Source of the DNA: Sphingomonas hengshuiensis
GTDB taxonomy: Bacteria; Pseudomonadota; Alphaproteobacteria; Sphingomonadales; Sphingomonadaceae
Length of the DNA: 64,000 nucleotides
Assembly: GCF_000935025.1 (NCBI RefSeq)
Contig: NZ_CP010836.1
Location: forward strand, 4,464,001-4,528,000
Direction of reading: 5' to 3'
The position numbers were made by a program, and so were the translations under genes. The number at the start of each line of letters is the position of its first letter. Within the stretch, counting starts at the first letter, position 1. The notes beneath the pieces are model-generated. The model ran no database searches and had not been told where the DNA came from. It saw nothing but the letters and a program-made list of their open reading frames with translations. Of the stretch, positions 26,695-36,019 are shown in pieces.

Positions 26695-28179
26695 TCAATA
26701 CGCCCCCGGCACCTCGCGCTGCATCGGCGTCGGCTGGCTCGGCACCAGCAGTCCCTGCTCGGGCTGGCTGCCGGTCAGCCGCACCCGCTCGCTGCTCGCA
26801 GTCGCGGCGCCGGTGCTCGCGCTGATCGCGGTGCAGCTCCGCCCCGCGAGATAGTCGAGCGCGACGCGAGTCGAGGCTTCGGCGGGGTCGCCCAGCGGAT
26901 GCGATATGTCGTCGACGGCGCGGCAGCTCGCCTCCATCGTGCCCGCCAGCCCGTTGTAATAGGCGCCCTGCCGCGCGCTGTTCTGCACCGCCAGCGCAAT
27001 CACGCGCAGCCGGTCGTCGCATGGCGTGCGGTCCAGCGCGATCTGGCCGACCGGCTTGCCATAGGTATTGGCGCCGATCAGCGCGGCGTTGGCGTGGAGA
27101 TAGGGGATGAAGGCATTCATCACCAATTCGCTCGCCGACGCGGTCCCGCCGGTGCCGATGAATGCGATTTTGATCGGCGAGACCGATTCGGCCTGCGGGC
27201 GGAAATAGCGCGTGGTGTTCTCGGCGGATTTTTCGGGGCGGAAGGTCACGTAATCGAACACGTCCGACGTCGATCGGTTGCCCCCCAGCAAATCGCCCAT
27301 CAGCTCGGCGATCGAAATCAGCCCGCCGCCATTATAGCGCAAATCGACGATCAGCTTGGTCACCCCCGCCGCGCGAAACTGAGCGAACGCGCTGCGCAGC
27401 GCCGGGTCGGCGGTCTCGATGAAGCTGCGCAGATTGACATAGCCGATCTTGGTCCCGCCATCGTCGAGGATGCGCGCGCCATAGCGGCTGGATACCGGGG
27501 TGAGCGCATACTCGGCCTTGGCGATCGTGACGGTGCGCGTGCCCGCCGCATCGGTGACGCGCAGCGTGCGCGTAGTGCCGGTGGTCGATGGCCCCAGCGC
27601 GTTGGTGACGCCGTCGGTGCCTTCGGCCGCGAGGATTGCCGATACCGTGCGCAGGCTGGCGGCGCTGGTGCCGATCGCGACGATCTCGGTCCCGCGGTCG
27701 ATCCCCGCGGTCAGCGCGGGGGTGTTCTCGAAGCTTTCGGCAACGAAGATGCGGCCCGCGGCGGAGTCATAGCCCAGCCGGAAGCCATAGCCTGCGCTCG
27801 AACCCGATGCGTAATAGGCATTCTCGGCGGCGATCGAGGTCAGATAGGTGAAGTAGCGGTCCTTGTTCTGCGCCCGCGCCGTCGCGGTCAGCGCGTCGAT
27901 ATAGGCATCGACGCTGGCATAGGGGCTGGGGTCCAGGCTGGCGGGCAGCGTGTCGGGGAACAGATACCATTCGTTGAGCTGCGCCGCCGCCCAGGTCTGG
28001 CGCTCGCGCAAGGTGCAGCCGGTGGATGCGGTCGGCGTCGGTGTCGTGGTGGCCGCCGGCGACGGGGTGGGGGTGGATGCCGGGGTGGCGGTGAACCCGC
28101 CGCCGCTACCGCCGCCACCGCCGCACGCGGCGAGCAGCGAGGTGATGCTCAACAGGCACAGGAAACGCGATGTTTTCAT
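26695..28179 (-). CDS. S41-family periplasmic lipoprotein protease (C-terminal processing type)
   Basis: A 494-aa protease. The N-terminus is a lipoprotein signal (LCLLSITSLLAAC) followed by a glycine/threonine-rich linker. A PDZ-like region comes next, then the S41 catalytic part: VDLRYNGGG, GGTASASEL with the catalytic serine, and NTYGKPVGQ with the lysine. These enzymes cut periplasmic proteins near their C-termini. I start at ATG 28179, preceded by GGGGGAG; an upstream extension to 28215 would spoil the lipoprotein signal. Confidence 0.88.
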   Translation of the reverse strand: MKTSRFLCLLSITSLLAACGGGGGSGGGFTATPASTPTPSPAATTTPTPTASTGCTLRERQTWAAAQLNEWYLFPDTLPASLDPSPYASVDAYIDALTATARAQNKDRYFTYLTSIAAENAYYASGSSAGYGFRLGYDSAAGRIFVAESFENTPALTAGIDRGTEIVAIGTSAASLRTVSAILAAEGTDGVTNALGPSTTGTTRTLRVTDAAGTRTVTIAKAEYALTPVSSRYGARILDDGGTKIGYVNLRSFIETADPALRSAFAQFRAAGVTKLIVDLRYNGGGLISIAELMGDLLGGNRSTSDVFDYVTFRPEKSAENTTRYFRPQAESVSPIKIAFIGTGGTASASELVMNAFIPYLHANAALIGANTYGKPVGQIALDRTPCDDRLRVIALAVQNSARQGAYYNGLAGTMEASCRAVDDISHPLGDPAEASTRVALDYLAGRSCTAISASTGAATASSERVRLTGSQPEQGLLVPSQPTPMQREVPGAY

Positions 28180-28340
28180 TCGACTCCCCCCTTTGTCGAG
28201 CGAGGCTAGAAACAAACCGTGCCGGTGTCAGCCGCTATTGTTGCCTGCGCGTAAGCTATCGTAAAATCGGGCTTTTGTAAGGAACTGCCACAGTCCGCCA
28301 CCCATTATAGTTGCAGCAAAGCACCACAGGAGAAGATGTC

Positions 28341-28730
28341 ATGGCCACGGCCAACTATAGCGGCGCCCAGACCCGGGCGCCTCGGGCGCCCCGGGCGCTC
28401 GTCTCGTCGGATCGCGTCGAGGGCACTTCGGTCTATGCGCCCGACGGCGAGAAGCTGGGCGCGGTACATCACCTGATGATCGACAAGGCGAGCGGCCGGG
28501 TCGACTATGTCGTGATGAGCTTCGGCGGGCTGTTCGGGCTGGGCGAGGATTATTACCCGCTGCCCTGGGACGTGCTCGAATATGACGTCGCTCGCGGCGG
28601 CTATGTAACCCAGATCGATCGCGCCGCGCTCAACACCGACGCCCCGCATTACAGCGCACACGACGAACCCGATTGGGACAGCGCGTTCCCCGCGCGGCTC
28701 GACACGCATTATGAGCGCGCCCGGCTGTAA
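28341..28730 (+). CDS. PRC-barrel domain protein
   Basis: A 129-aa protein with a PRC-barrel domain (residues about 17-95: VEGTSVYAPDGEKLGAVHHL then the VDYVVMSFGG and YYPLPWDVL strands). PRC-barrels bind RNA, pigments or other proteins; many sphingomonad copies are stress-linked. The ATG at 28341 has a CAGGAGAAG ribosome-binding site at 28327-28335. Confidence 0.87.
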   Translation: MATANYSGAQTRAPRAPRALVSSDRVEGTSVYAPDGEKLGAVHHLMIDKASGRVDYVVMSFGGLFGLGEDYYPLPWDVLEYDVARGGYVTQIDRAALNTDAPHYSAHDEPDWDSAFPARLDTHYERARL

Positions 28731-28813
28731 GCGCCCTCGTCAGGCGGTGATTTTTCCGCTACCCTCCCGGATGCGCGGCCAGAGCTTCGGCGCGCTCCCG
28801 GGGGGGACCAGAT

Positions 28814-29308
28814 ATGCTCGTCGGGCTTACGCTTGCGCAGTTGACGGAATTGCACGTCGTCATCAGCCTCGTCGCGATCGCCGCGGGCGGGGTGTTTTTC
28901 GGGGCGCTGGCGCTGGGGCGATGGTGGAACGGGTGGAACGACCTGTTCCTTGTCTTCACCGTGCTGACCAGCGTCACCGGATTCTTCTTCCCGCCAAAGC
29001 CGATCGGCCCGCCCTTCGTCTTCGGCGTGATCTCGCTCGTGGCACTCGCCGGGGCGCTCTATGCGCTGTACGGGCGCGGTGCCGCCGGGCGCTGGCACAC
29101 GGTCTATCTCGTGCTGGCGCTGTTCGCGCAGTGGCTCAACATGGTGGTGCTGGTGGTCCAGAGCTTCCAGAAACTGCCTGCGCTCCATGCCCTTGCCCCG
29201 CTGGGCGGGGAGCCGCCGGTGCTCGCGGCGCAGGTGCTGGTCGCCGCGCTGGTCGGCGGTGCGGCGTGGCGGACGCTGTGGCACCCGGTGCCGATCCGCC
29301 GCGGTTAA
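28814..29308 (+). CDS. Four-to-five-helix inner-membrane protein, unknown
   Basis: A 164-aa hydrophobic protein with about five predicted membrane helices (for example VVISLVAIAAGGVFFGALAL and VFGVISLVALAGALYAL). I cannot name the family; it resembles small uncharacterised sphingomonad membrane proteins. It ends 4 bp into the convergent DUF2061 gene. Confidence 0.7.
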   Translation: MLVGLTLAQLTELHVVISLVAIAAGGVFFGALALGRWWNGWNDLFLVFTVLTSVTGFFFPPKPIGPPFVFGVISLVALAGALYALYGRGAAGRWHTVYLVLALFAQWLNMVVLVVQSFQKLPALHALAPLGGEPPVLAAQVLVAALVGGAAWRTLWHPVPIRRG

Positions 29309-29538
29309 GCCTGGGCGAACCCGGACAGCGGCGCAGTCGGCGCCATGGCCTCGGCGCGCCGATCGACACGCTTCCACGCCTTTTCGTGGAAGAAGAATGC
29401 GACCGCGTTGATGCACGGCTCGATCAGCGCGATCCCGCCCGCCAGGGTCAGCGATCCGGTAAAGGCATAGGCGACCGTGAACCCCACGGTCAGGTGAATC
29501 GACAGGTAAGTCAGCGTCTTGGCAAGATCGCGGGGCAT
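29305..29538 (-). CDS. DUF2061 membrane protein
   Basis: A 77-aa protein with the DUF2061 pattern: two membrane helices (YLSIHLTVGFTVAYAFTGS and GGIALIEPCINAVAFFFHEK) joined by a short loop and followed by AWKRV. The function is unknown. I use ATG 29538 because GGAGAC stands at the right distance upstream; GTG 29553 is an alternative. Confidence 0.85.
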   Translation of the reverse strand: MPRDLAKTLTYLSIHLTVGFTVAYAFTGSLTLAGGIALIEPCINAVAFFFHEKAWKRVDRRAEAMAPTAPLSGFAQA

Positions 29539-29643
29539 CGGGCGGGTCTCCACTGGGCAAGCGCCAAATTAGTGCGAAGGAGTTGCAACAGCCAACGCAA
29601 CGCCTCGCCCAGTGTGATCGATCCCGCCACTCGTCGCCGCGGG

Positions 29644-29952
29644 TCAGCGTTTCCGCACGAACTCCGCGCGGAGCACCAGCCCCTTGATCCCGTCGAACTT
29701 GCAGTCGATTTCCTGCGCGTCGCCGGTCAGCCGGATCGACTTGATCAGCGTGCCGCGCTTCAGCGTCTGCCCCGCGCCCTTGACGGTCAGGTCCTTGATC
29801 AGCGTCACCTGGTCGCCATCGGCGAGAAGGTTGCCCACCGAATCGCGCACTTCGACGGCATCGGCGCTCGCAGCCTTCGCCTTGGCATCGGCGGCGCTGA
29901 TCCATTCGCCGGTTGCTTCGTCATACACAAAGGCGTCGTCGTCATCGGCCAT
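29644..29952 (-). CDS. PhnA-type (YjdM-like) domain protein
   Basis: A 102-aa protein with the C-terminal PhnA/YjdM domain (VRDSVGNLLADGDQVTLIKD followed by LTVKGAG and KRGTLIKSIRL). The zinc-ribbon half seen in E. coli YjdM is missing; instead there is a short acidic N-terminus (DDDDAFVYDEATGEW). Despite the old phosphonate name, the function is not established. The start overlaps the stop of ung by one base, so the two share a transcript. Confidence 0.85.
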   Translation of the reverse strand: MADDDDAFVYDEATGEWISAADAKAKAASADAVEVRDSVGNLLADGDQVTLIKDLTVKGAGQTLKRGTLIKSIRLTGDAQEIDCKFDGIKGLVLRAEFVRKR

Positions 29953-30662
29953 CAGGCGGGTTCTCCATGGAGTGCGGGCAAGGCCCAGTCGATCGGCCTT
30001 AGTCCCTGCGCCTTCAGGAAGCTATTCGCCTGCGAAAAAGGGCGCGATCCGAAAAACCCCGAATGCGCCGACAGCGGCGAGGGGTGCGGCGCCCTGAGCA
30101 CCAGATGCCGCCCGCCGCGATCGGTCGAATCGACGAACGCCGCCTTTTTCTGGGCATGGCTGCCCCATAGCAGGAACACCACCGGCTCGGGCCGGGCGTT
30201 GACCAGCCGGATCACGGCGTCGGTGAATGGCTCCCATCCGCGCTTCTGGTGCGATGCGGCCATGCCCTGCTCGACGGTGAGCACCGCGTTGAGCAGCAGC
30301 ACGCCCTGCTTCGCCCAATGTTCGAGGAACCCGTGGGCGGCACGCGGGATGCCGAGGTCCGACTCCATCTCCTTGAAGATATTGACCAGGCTCGGCGGGG
30401 TCCGCACCCCCGGCTGGACCGAGAAGCACAGCCCATGCGCCTGCCCCTCGCCATGATAGGGATCCTGCCCGAGGATCACGACGCGGACGTCCTCCAGCGG
30501 CGTGAGGTCGAGCGCGCGGAACCAGTTGTGGGACGCGGGAAAGATCCGCTTCCCCGCCGCCTTCTCCGCCTTCAGATACGCACGCAGCGCCGCCATATAG
30601 GGGCTCGCAAACTCGGCGCGCAGCGGCTCCAGCCAGCTCGGGTGCAGTTTCGGTTCGGCCAT
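29952..30662 (-). CDS. ung: Uracil-DNA glycosylase
   Basis: A 236-aa family-1 uracil-DNA glycosylase with the catalytic water-activating motif [20 protein letters not shown] (about residue 80) and the DNA-intercalation loop [13 protein letters not shown] (about 188). It removes uracil from DNA at the start of base-excision repair. It lies 9 bp downstream of ubiG and overlaps the PhnA-like gene, forming a short operon. Confidence 0.95.
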   Translation of the reverse strand: MAEPKLHPSWLEPLRAEFASPYMAALRAYLKAEKAAGKRIFPASHNWFRALDLTPLEDVRVVILGQDPYHGEGQAHGLCFSVQPGVRTPPSLVNIFKEMESDLGIPRAAHGFLEHWAKQGVLLLNAVLTVEQGMAASHQKRGWEPFTDAVIRLVNARPEPVVFLLWGSHAQKKAAFVDSTDRGGRHLVLRAPHPSPLSAHSGFFGSRPFSQANSFLKAQGLRPIDWALPALHGEPA

Positions 30663-30671
30663 GACGATGCC

Positions 30672-31406
30672 CTAACCGGCGTGTACCGCCGTCACCAGAT
30701 AGTTCAGCGTCTCGTCCGCGCCGATGACGAACCCCCGCGCTGGCGAGAAGCCCAGCCCGGCGCGGTTCACCACGTGCATCCCCGCCGCCTCGATCAGCGC
30801 GATCAGTTCGTCGGGCTTCAGGAACTGGCTCCAGTCATGCGTGCCCTTGGGGATCGCGCCGGTGCCCTCGCCCAGCGTGATCATCGCCAGCCGCGACAGC
30901 GGCGTGCGGTTGGGCGTGGAGAGGATCAGCAGCCCACCCGGCGCGACCAGCCCGGCCAGCGTCGCGACGAACGCGGCGGGATCGGTGACATGCTCGACCA
31001 CTTCCATCGAGGTGACGAGGTCGAACCGGCGCTGCCCAAGCTGCTCGACTTCGCCGGCGATATACTCGATCGCGAGCCCCCCGGCCTCGGCATGTGCCCG
31101 CGCTGCACCGATATTCTCGGGCGCCGCGTCCACGCCGGTCACCGCCGCGCCCATCCGCGCCAGCGGCTCGGCGAGCAGCCCGGCGCCGCATCCTGCGTCC
31201 AGCGCGCTGCGTCCCGCCAGCGGCGCGAATCCGCCGGCATCGCCGCCCCAATGCGCGTCCACCGCGTCGCGGAGATAGCCCAGCCGCGCAGGATTCAGCC
31301 TGTGCAGCATCGCCGATGAGCCCTTTGGATTCCACCAATCGGCCGCCAGACGACCGAAATGTTCAGCTTCTAGGGGGTCAATCGTTGCTTTGGTTGCGTT
31401 CGCCAT
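30672..31406 (-). CDS. ubiG: Ubiquinone biosynthesis O-methyltransferase UbiG
   Basis: A 244-aa SAM methyltransferase. The N-terminal block (IDPLEAEHFGRLAADWWNP, then GSSAMLHRLNPARLGYLR) is diagnostic for UbiG/Coq3, and the SAM motif reads ALDAGCGAGLLAEPLARMGA. It methylates both hydroxyl groups made during ubiquinone synthesis. It is divergent from lysC with 58 bp between the starts and is followed by ung. Confidence 0.95.
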   Translation of the reverse strand: MANATKATIDPLEAEHFGRLAADWWNPKGSSAMLHRLNPARLGYLRDAVDAHWGGDAGGFAPLAGRSALDAGCGAGLLAEPLARMGAAVTGVDAAPENIGAARAHAEAGGLAIEYIAGEVEQLGQRRFDLVTSMEVVEHVTDPAAFVATLAGLVAPGGLLILSTPNRTPLSRLAMITLGEGTGAIPKGTHDWSQFLKPDELIALIEAAGMHVVNRAGLGFSPARGFVIGADETLNYLVTAVHAG

Positions 31407-31464
31407 GCCGCGCTCCTATCAGGCCGCCTCATCTCTCCCAAGGCCCGGAAACAAGCAACCAGCC

Positions 31465-32718
31465 ATGGCCCGTATCGTAATGAAGTTCGGCGGCACCTCG
31501 ATGGCCGGCATCGAGCGTATCCGCAATGTCGCCGCACGCGTGAAGCGCGAGTGGGAGGCGGGCAACCAGATTGCCGTCGTCGTCTCCGCCATGGCAGGGG
31601 AGACCGACCGGCTCGTCGGCTTCTGCCGCGAGGCGTCGTCGCTATACGACACCCGCGAATATGATGTCGTCGTCTCGGCGGGCGAACAGATTACCAGCGG
31701 GCTGCTGGCGATCGCGCTCCAGGCGATCGGGGTGCCTGCGCGCTCGTGGCTCGGCTGGCAATTGCCGATCCATACCAGCAGTGCGCATGCCTCTGCCCGG
31801 ATCGATTCGATCGACACCGTCGCGCTCGACGCCAGCCTGGCGAACGGCGAAGTCGCGGTCATCCCCGGCTTCCAGGGCGTGACCGAGGAGGGGCGCGTCA
31901 CCACGCTCGGGCGCGGCGGATCGGATACCTCGGCGGTCGCGATGGCGGCGGCGATGCAGGCTGATCGCTGCGACATCTACACCGATGTTGACGGCGTCTA
32001 CACTACCGACCCGCGCATCGTGCCGCGCGCGCGCAAGCTGAAGCGCGTCACCTATGAAGAAATGCTCGAACTCGCCAGCGTCGGGGCCAAGGTGCTCCAG
32101 ACCCGCTCGGTGGGGCTCGCCATGAAGGAAGGCGTCCGCGTCCAGGTGCTGTCTTCGTTCGTCGACGCCGATGGCGCGAGCGAACCCGGCACGCTGATCG
32201 TGGGCGAAGAGGAGATCGACGATATGGAACGCCAACTCATCACCGGCATCGCGCACGACAAGAACGAAGCCAAGATCACGCTTACCGCCGTGCCGGATCG
32301 GCCGGGTGCGGTCGCCTCGATCTTCACCCCGCTCGCCGATGCGAACATCAACGTGGACATGATCGTCCAGAACATCGCGCATTCCGCCGGATCGACCGAC
32401 GTGACGTTCACCGTGCCGACCGCCGAGCTGGCCCGCGCGCTCGACGTGCTCGAGCGGCAGAGCGGCGAGATCGGCTATGTGAAGCTGGTCCACGATACCC
32501 GCGTCTCCAAGATCTCGATCGTCGGCGTCGGGATGCGCAGCCATGCCGGCGTCGCTGCGACGATGTTCAAGACGCTGGGCGAGCGCGGGATCAACATCCA
32601 GGCGATCACCACGTCGGAGATAAAGGTGTCGGTGCTGATCGAGGAGGATTACACCGAATTGGCGGTGCGCGTGCTCCACACTGCCTATGGGCTGGACGCA
32701 GAGGATGCGGCGGCCTGA
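31465..32718 (+). CDS. lysC: Aspartate kinase
   Basis: A 417-aa aspartokinase: N-terminal kinase motif VMKFGGTSMAGIERI, the TLGRGGSDTSAVA substrate-binding motif near residue 155, and two C-terminal ACT domains (TAVPDRPGAVASIF and ISIVGVGMRSHAGV). It makes aspartyl phosphate for the lysine/threonine/methionine/DAP pathways and should be feedback-controlled through the ACT pair. I start at ATG 31465, where the family N-terminus begins, although 25 more codons are open upstream. Confidence 0.95.
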   Translation: MARIVMKFGGTSMAGIERIRNVAARVKREWEAGNQIAVVVSAMAGETDRLVGFCREASSLYDTREYDVVVSAGEQITSGLLAIALQAIGVPARSWLGWQLPIHTSSAHASARIDSIDTVALDASLANGEVAVIPGFQGVTEEGRVTTLGRGGSDTSAVAMAAAMQADRCDIYTDVDGVYTTDPRIVPRARKLKRVTYEEMLELASVGAKVLQTRSVGLAMKEGVRVQVLSSFVDADGASEPGTLIVGEEEIDDMERQLITGIAHDKNEAKITLTAVPDRPGAVASIFTPLADANINVDMIVQNIAHSAGSTDVTFTVPTAELARALDVLERQSGEIGYVKLVHDTRVSKISIVGVGMRSHAGVAATMFKTLGERGINIQAITTSEIKVSVLIEEDYTELAVRVLHTAYGLDAEDAAA

Positions 32719-32903
32719 GCATCAGGACGGGAACGCTTCCGGGCGCGTGCCGCCTGAAATTCGCTCCCTCGGGCACCGCCAGACACGCTTCGGTCGTTTC
32801 CTGACATTATTCGGTCGCGTTGCCGCCCCATCCATGGTGTTGGTCGCGGATCGTGAGGGCCTCCCCCCTCGTCCGCCTTCGTTCGAGGTTCAGACCCAAG
32901 TCC

Positions 32904-33698
32904 ATGGAAGCGACGAAGCGGACCCTGGTGCCGGAATGGCTCCGCAACGTGTTCGGGCGGCGCGGCGCGGCGTTCGTGCTTGCGCTGCTGGTCGAACTGC
33001 TGATCGCGCTGCTGCTGCTGTGGATGTCGCCGACGCTGCCGGGCAAGAAGGACGCGGCAGGGCCGACGGTGTTCGGGATCAACGTCGACGGCGACAAGCC
33101 GAGCGAAAAGGCCGAGGCGGCCAAGGAAGCATCGAAGCGCGCCGCGCCGCGCGAAGTCGCGCCGGTCACGCCGCCGCCCCCGCCCGAGATCGTGCCCCCG
33201 CCGCCGCCGGTGCCCAACACCGCGAACCCCATGCCCTTCATCCGGATGACGCGGCGCGATTATGCCGATGCCGATATCGCCAAGGCGAAGTCGGGCGCTC
33301 CCGCTGCGGCCGGCGATTCGAGTGCCGAATCGGGCGATGCAGCCGGCGCGATGGCGGGCGACAGCGAGGCTATCGGCACCGCGCCCAATGGCGAGCCGCT
33401 GTATCCGGTCGAATGGTATCGCCGCCCGACGCATGCGCAACTCGACCCCTATCGGTCGCCGCGAAGCCGCGGCCCGGGCTTCGGACTGATCGCGTGCCGC
33501 ACGATCGCACGCTACCAGGTCACCGATTGCCAGGAACTTGGCGAAGGGCCGCGCGGATCGGGCAATGCCGGAGCGGTGCGGCAGGCGGCGTTCCAGTTCC
33601 TCGTCGTTCCGCCACGCAAGGGCGGCAAGCCCCTGATCGGCACTTGGGTCGCGATCCGCATCGACTATATCGAGCAGCCGGCTAGCCCACCCAAATAA
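32904..33698 (+). CDS. Proline-rich single-pass membrane protein, unknown
   Basis: A 264-aa protein with one N-terminal membrane helix (AAFVLALLVELLIALLLLW), then a lysine/glutamate-rich stretch and a proline spacer (PPPPPEIVPPPPPVP) of the TonB-like type that crosses the periplasm, and a C-terminal globular part ending in WVAIRIDY. It looks like an envelope protein anchored in the inner membrane, but no ExbBD or receptor gene is adjacent, and I cannot name it. ATG 32904 is chosen because the membrane helix follows normally. Confidence 0.65.
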   Translation: MEATKRTLVPEWLRNVFGRRGAAFVLALLVELLIALLLLWMSPTLPGKKDAAGPTVFGINVDGDKPSEKAEAAKEASKRAAPREVAPVTPPPPPEIVPPPPPVPNTANPMPFIRMTRRDYADADIAKAKSGAPAAAGDSSAESGDAAGAMAGDSEAIGTAPNGEPLYPVEWYRRPTHAQLDPYRSPRSRGPGFGLIACRTIARYQVTDCQELGEGPRGSGNAGAVRQAAFQFLVVPPRKGGKPLIGTWVAIRIDYIEQPASPPK

Positions 33699-33755
33699 CC
33701 CACTTGGCGCGTCAAGGCTTGCGGCGGCGCCTCCCCCACGGCTAGGCCTGCGCGC

Positions 33756-34784
33756 ATGACAACCAACAGCATCGGCGCCGAGCGCCTCGCCCGGCGCATG
33801 GCGCGCGGCACCGCATTTCTGGGCAGCGAGGTCGCGATCCTGTGCGGCGCGATGTCGTGGGTGAGCGAGCGCAACCTCGTCGCCGCCATGTCCAACGCCG
33901 GCGGCTTCGGGCTGATCGCGTGCGGCGCAATGACTCCCGAACTGCTCGACCGCGAGATCGCCGCGACAAAGGCGCTGACGACCAGGCCGTTCGGCGTGAA
34001 CCTGATCACGATGCACCCGCAGCTGATGGACCTGATCGAAGTGTGCAACCGCCACGGCGTGACGCATGTCGTGCTGGCGGGCGGGCTGCCCCCTGCGGGG
34101 AGCCTCGATGCGATCAAGGCCAATGGCGCCAAGCTGATCTGCTTCGCCCCCGCGCTCAGCCTCGCCAAGAAGCTGATCCGATCGGGCGTCGACGCGCTGG
34201 TGGTCGAGGGGATGGAAGCCGGCGGGCATATCGGCCCGGTGTCGACCAGCGTGCTCGCGCAGGAAATCCTGCCCGAAGTGTCCGAGCAGGTCCCCGTCTT
34301 CGTCGCAGGCGGCATCGGGCGCGGCGAGGCGATCGCCGGCTATCTCGACATGGGCGCGGCGGGGGTCCAGCTCGGCACGCGCTTCGTCTGCGCGACCGAG
34401 AGCATTGCGCATCCGGCGTTCAAAAAGGCGTTCCTGCGCGCTTCCGCCCGCGATGCGATCGCCAGCGTCCAGATCGATCCGCGCCTGCCCGTCATCCCGG
34501 TGCGTGCGCTCAAGAATGCGGGCGGTGAGCTGTTCACTGCCAAGCAGCGCGAAGTCGCCCAGTTGCTCGACGAGGGCAAGGTGGAGATGATGGAGGCCCA
34601 GCTCCAGATCGAGCATTATTGGGCGGGCGCGCTCCGCCGCGCGGTCATCGACGGCGATGTCGAGCATGGCTCGCTGATGGCGGGCCAGTCGGTGGGCATG
34701 GTGACCAAGGAAGAGCCCGTCGCCGAGATCCTCGCCGCGCTGATGGCCGAGGCCGCGCACGCGCTGGAGAAGCGCGCGGCCTAG
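33756..34784 (+). CDS. Nitronate monooxygenase (2-nitropropane dioxygenase family)
   Basis: A 342-aa FMN-dependent TIM-barrel protein with the family features FGVNLITMHPQ, VVEGMEAGGHIG (with the catalytic-type histidine) and VFVAGGIGRGEAI plus GVQLGTRFV for FMN-phosphate binding. It oxidises alkyl nitronates such as propionate 3-nitronate. The gene stands alone and converges on the PPIase gene. Confidence 0.88.
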   Translation: MTTNSIGAERLARRMARGTAFLGSEVAILCGAMSWVSERNLVAAMSNAGGFGLIACGAMTPELLDREIAATKALTTRPFGVNLITMHPQLMDLIEVCNRHGVTHVVLAGGLPPAGSLDAIKANGAKLICFAPALSLAKKLIRSGVDALVVEGMEAGGHIGPVSTSVLAQEILPEVSEQVPVFVAGGIGRGEAIAGYLDMGAAGVQLGTRFVCATESIAHPAFKKAFLRASARDAIASVQIDPRLPVIPVRALKNAGGELFTAKQREVAQLLDEGKVEMMEAQLQIEHYWAGALRRAVIDGDVEHGSLMAGQSVGMVTKEEPVAEILAALMAEAAHALEKRAA

Positions 34785-34793
34785 GGGAGGGGC

Positions 34794-35669
34794 TCAGCGG
34801 GCGCGGCGGACCGGCGCCTCGGCGTTGCAGATCTCGACGCCGCCCGCTGGCACCTTGAAGAAATCATTCTGCCGGTTCTCGCGCGCCTTGATCCACGCCG
34901 CGAAGCGCGGATTGTCGGTCGCGCGATATTGGAAATGCGGGCGCTCGTCCTCGGGCAACTGGCTGGCGAGCCGCACCGACAGGATCGGCAGCCGCTCGCT
35001 CTCTTCCTGGTATACACCGAGCGTGCCGGTGCCGCGCGGCAGGCTCGACAGCCACTGAATGCCCTCGACCACCCTGCCCACCAGCGCGATGTTGCGGTCG
35101 AGGTGGCGCGGGGCGTGCCCGATCACCGTATAGAGCTCGCTGCCGCTCCCGGTGCTCGGCGCCAGGTCGCGCGCGACGCCGACCATGCCATAGCAATGCG
35201 TCAGCCAACTGGTCTTGCCGTCGGTCGCCAGCGGCCAGCCATCGGCGCTGTGCCCGGTGCGCGCGGCATAGGGGTCCGGGCGGGTAAAGCTGGTGACCCC
35301 CACAAACGGCCCGCCCCATTCATATTCGGCGGGCGGATTGGCGATCACCATCGGCGGCAACGGCTTGGTCTCGGTCGCGTCGCCCCATTGCGCGACGTAG
35401 TTGTCCTGCACCCGGTACACGCTGGTCCCATCCCACCAGCGCGCCTCGGCCAGCTTGCGGATATTGGCGACATGCGCCGGCGCGAAGCGAGGGGCGAGGC
35501 GGATATAGACCTGGTGCCCGCCCTTGAGCGTGATCACCAGCATCTCGTTGTCCGGAATAAGCTGCCAGTCGGAGTCGATCGCATCGGCAGGGGACGGGGC
35601 AGGCGCGGTCTGGCCAAGAACCGGTGCGGCAAGGGCGATGGCGACAAGCGCGAGGAGGGGCTTCAACAT
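34794..35669 (-). CDS. Periplasmic cyclophilin-type peptidyl-prolyl isomerase
   Basis: A 291-aa exported cyclophilin-like protein. It has a signal peptide (LLALVAIALAAPVLGQ) and the cyclophilin-like core (VYIRLAPRFAPAHVANIRKL, then RWWDGTSVYRVQDNYVAQWG and YTVIGHAPRHLDRNIALVGRV). It should catalyse proline isomerisation during folding of envelope proteins. The active-site loops are divergent, as in other sphingomonad copies. I use ATG 35669, which gives the signal peptide; longer upstream frames run into the tRNA gene. Confidence 0.85.
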   Translation of the reverse strand: MLKPLLALVAIALAAPVLGQTAPAPSPADAIDSDWQLIPDNEMLVITLKGGHQVYIRLAPRFAPAHVANIRKLAEARWWDGTSVYRVQDNYVAQWGDATETKPLPPMVIANPPAEYEWGGPFVGVTSFTRPDPYAARTGHSADGWPLATDGKTSWLTHCYGMVGVARDLAPSTGSGSELYTVIGHAPRHLDRNIALVGRVVEGIQWLSSLPRGTGTLGVYQEESERLPILSVRLASQLPEDERPHFQYRATDNPRFAAWIKARENRQNDFFKVPAGGVEICNAEAPVRRAR

Positions 35670-35745
35670 GCCCCGAAACTGACACGCCGCCGAGCGCTTG
35701 CCTAGCCCGCCCGCAGAAGCTAGGGCACGCGCTTCCCGGTAATGC

Positions 35746-35836
35746 GGAGCGGTGGCCGAGTGGTCGAAGGCGCTCGCCTGGAAAGTGAGTATACGCCAAA
35801 AGCGTATCGAGGGTTCGAATCCCTCCCGCTCCGCCA
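35746..35836 (+). tRNA. tRNA-Ser (anticodon GGA)
   Basis: A full tRNA with acceptor stem GGAGCGG (35746-35752) pairing with CCGCTCC (35826-35832), discriminator G and encoded CCA (35834-35836). The anticodon loop CTGGAAA at 35778-35784 gives anticodon GGA at 35780-35782, and there is a long variable arm, as expected for serine. The T-loop GGTTCGAATCC is intact. An integrase gene starts 184 bp downstream, so the 3' end of this gene is very probably the attachment site (attL) of an integrated element. I did not see a second copy of the 3' end by eye within the window. Confidence 0.96.
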
Positions 35837-35967
35837 CCTGCCTGTTCCCAGCGGTCCGCATCGGACCACCGGAATCGACTTTTCTCTCCTGAAATCCAAT
35901 ACTTAGCAGACCGGTTCGGCCTTGGCCGTTCGTAGCCGTTCGCGCCCATCCGGCGAATCGGAGGGGC

Positions 35968-36001
35968 AAAAACGAGGTACGCGCGGTCGAAAAACGAGGT
36001 A
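35968..36001 (+). repeat. Two AAAAACGAGGTA direct repeats upstream of the integrase
   Basis: The 12-mer AAAAACGAGGTA occurs at 35968-35979 and again at 35990-36001, exactly 22 bp (two helix turns) apart, just before the integrase ribosome-binding site. The same-face spacing suggests binding sites for a protein such as the integrase itself or an excision factor. Confidence 0.5.
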
Positions 36002-36019
36002 TTTTTTGGAGACCGAACC

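Noticed and set aside
32687..33685. A 332-codon frame overlapping the proline-rich protein
   Set aside because: The overlapping frame has a normal membrane helix and linker; this one is Arg/Gly-rich without features.
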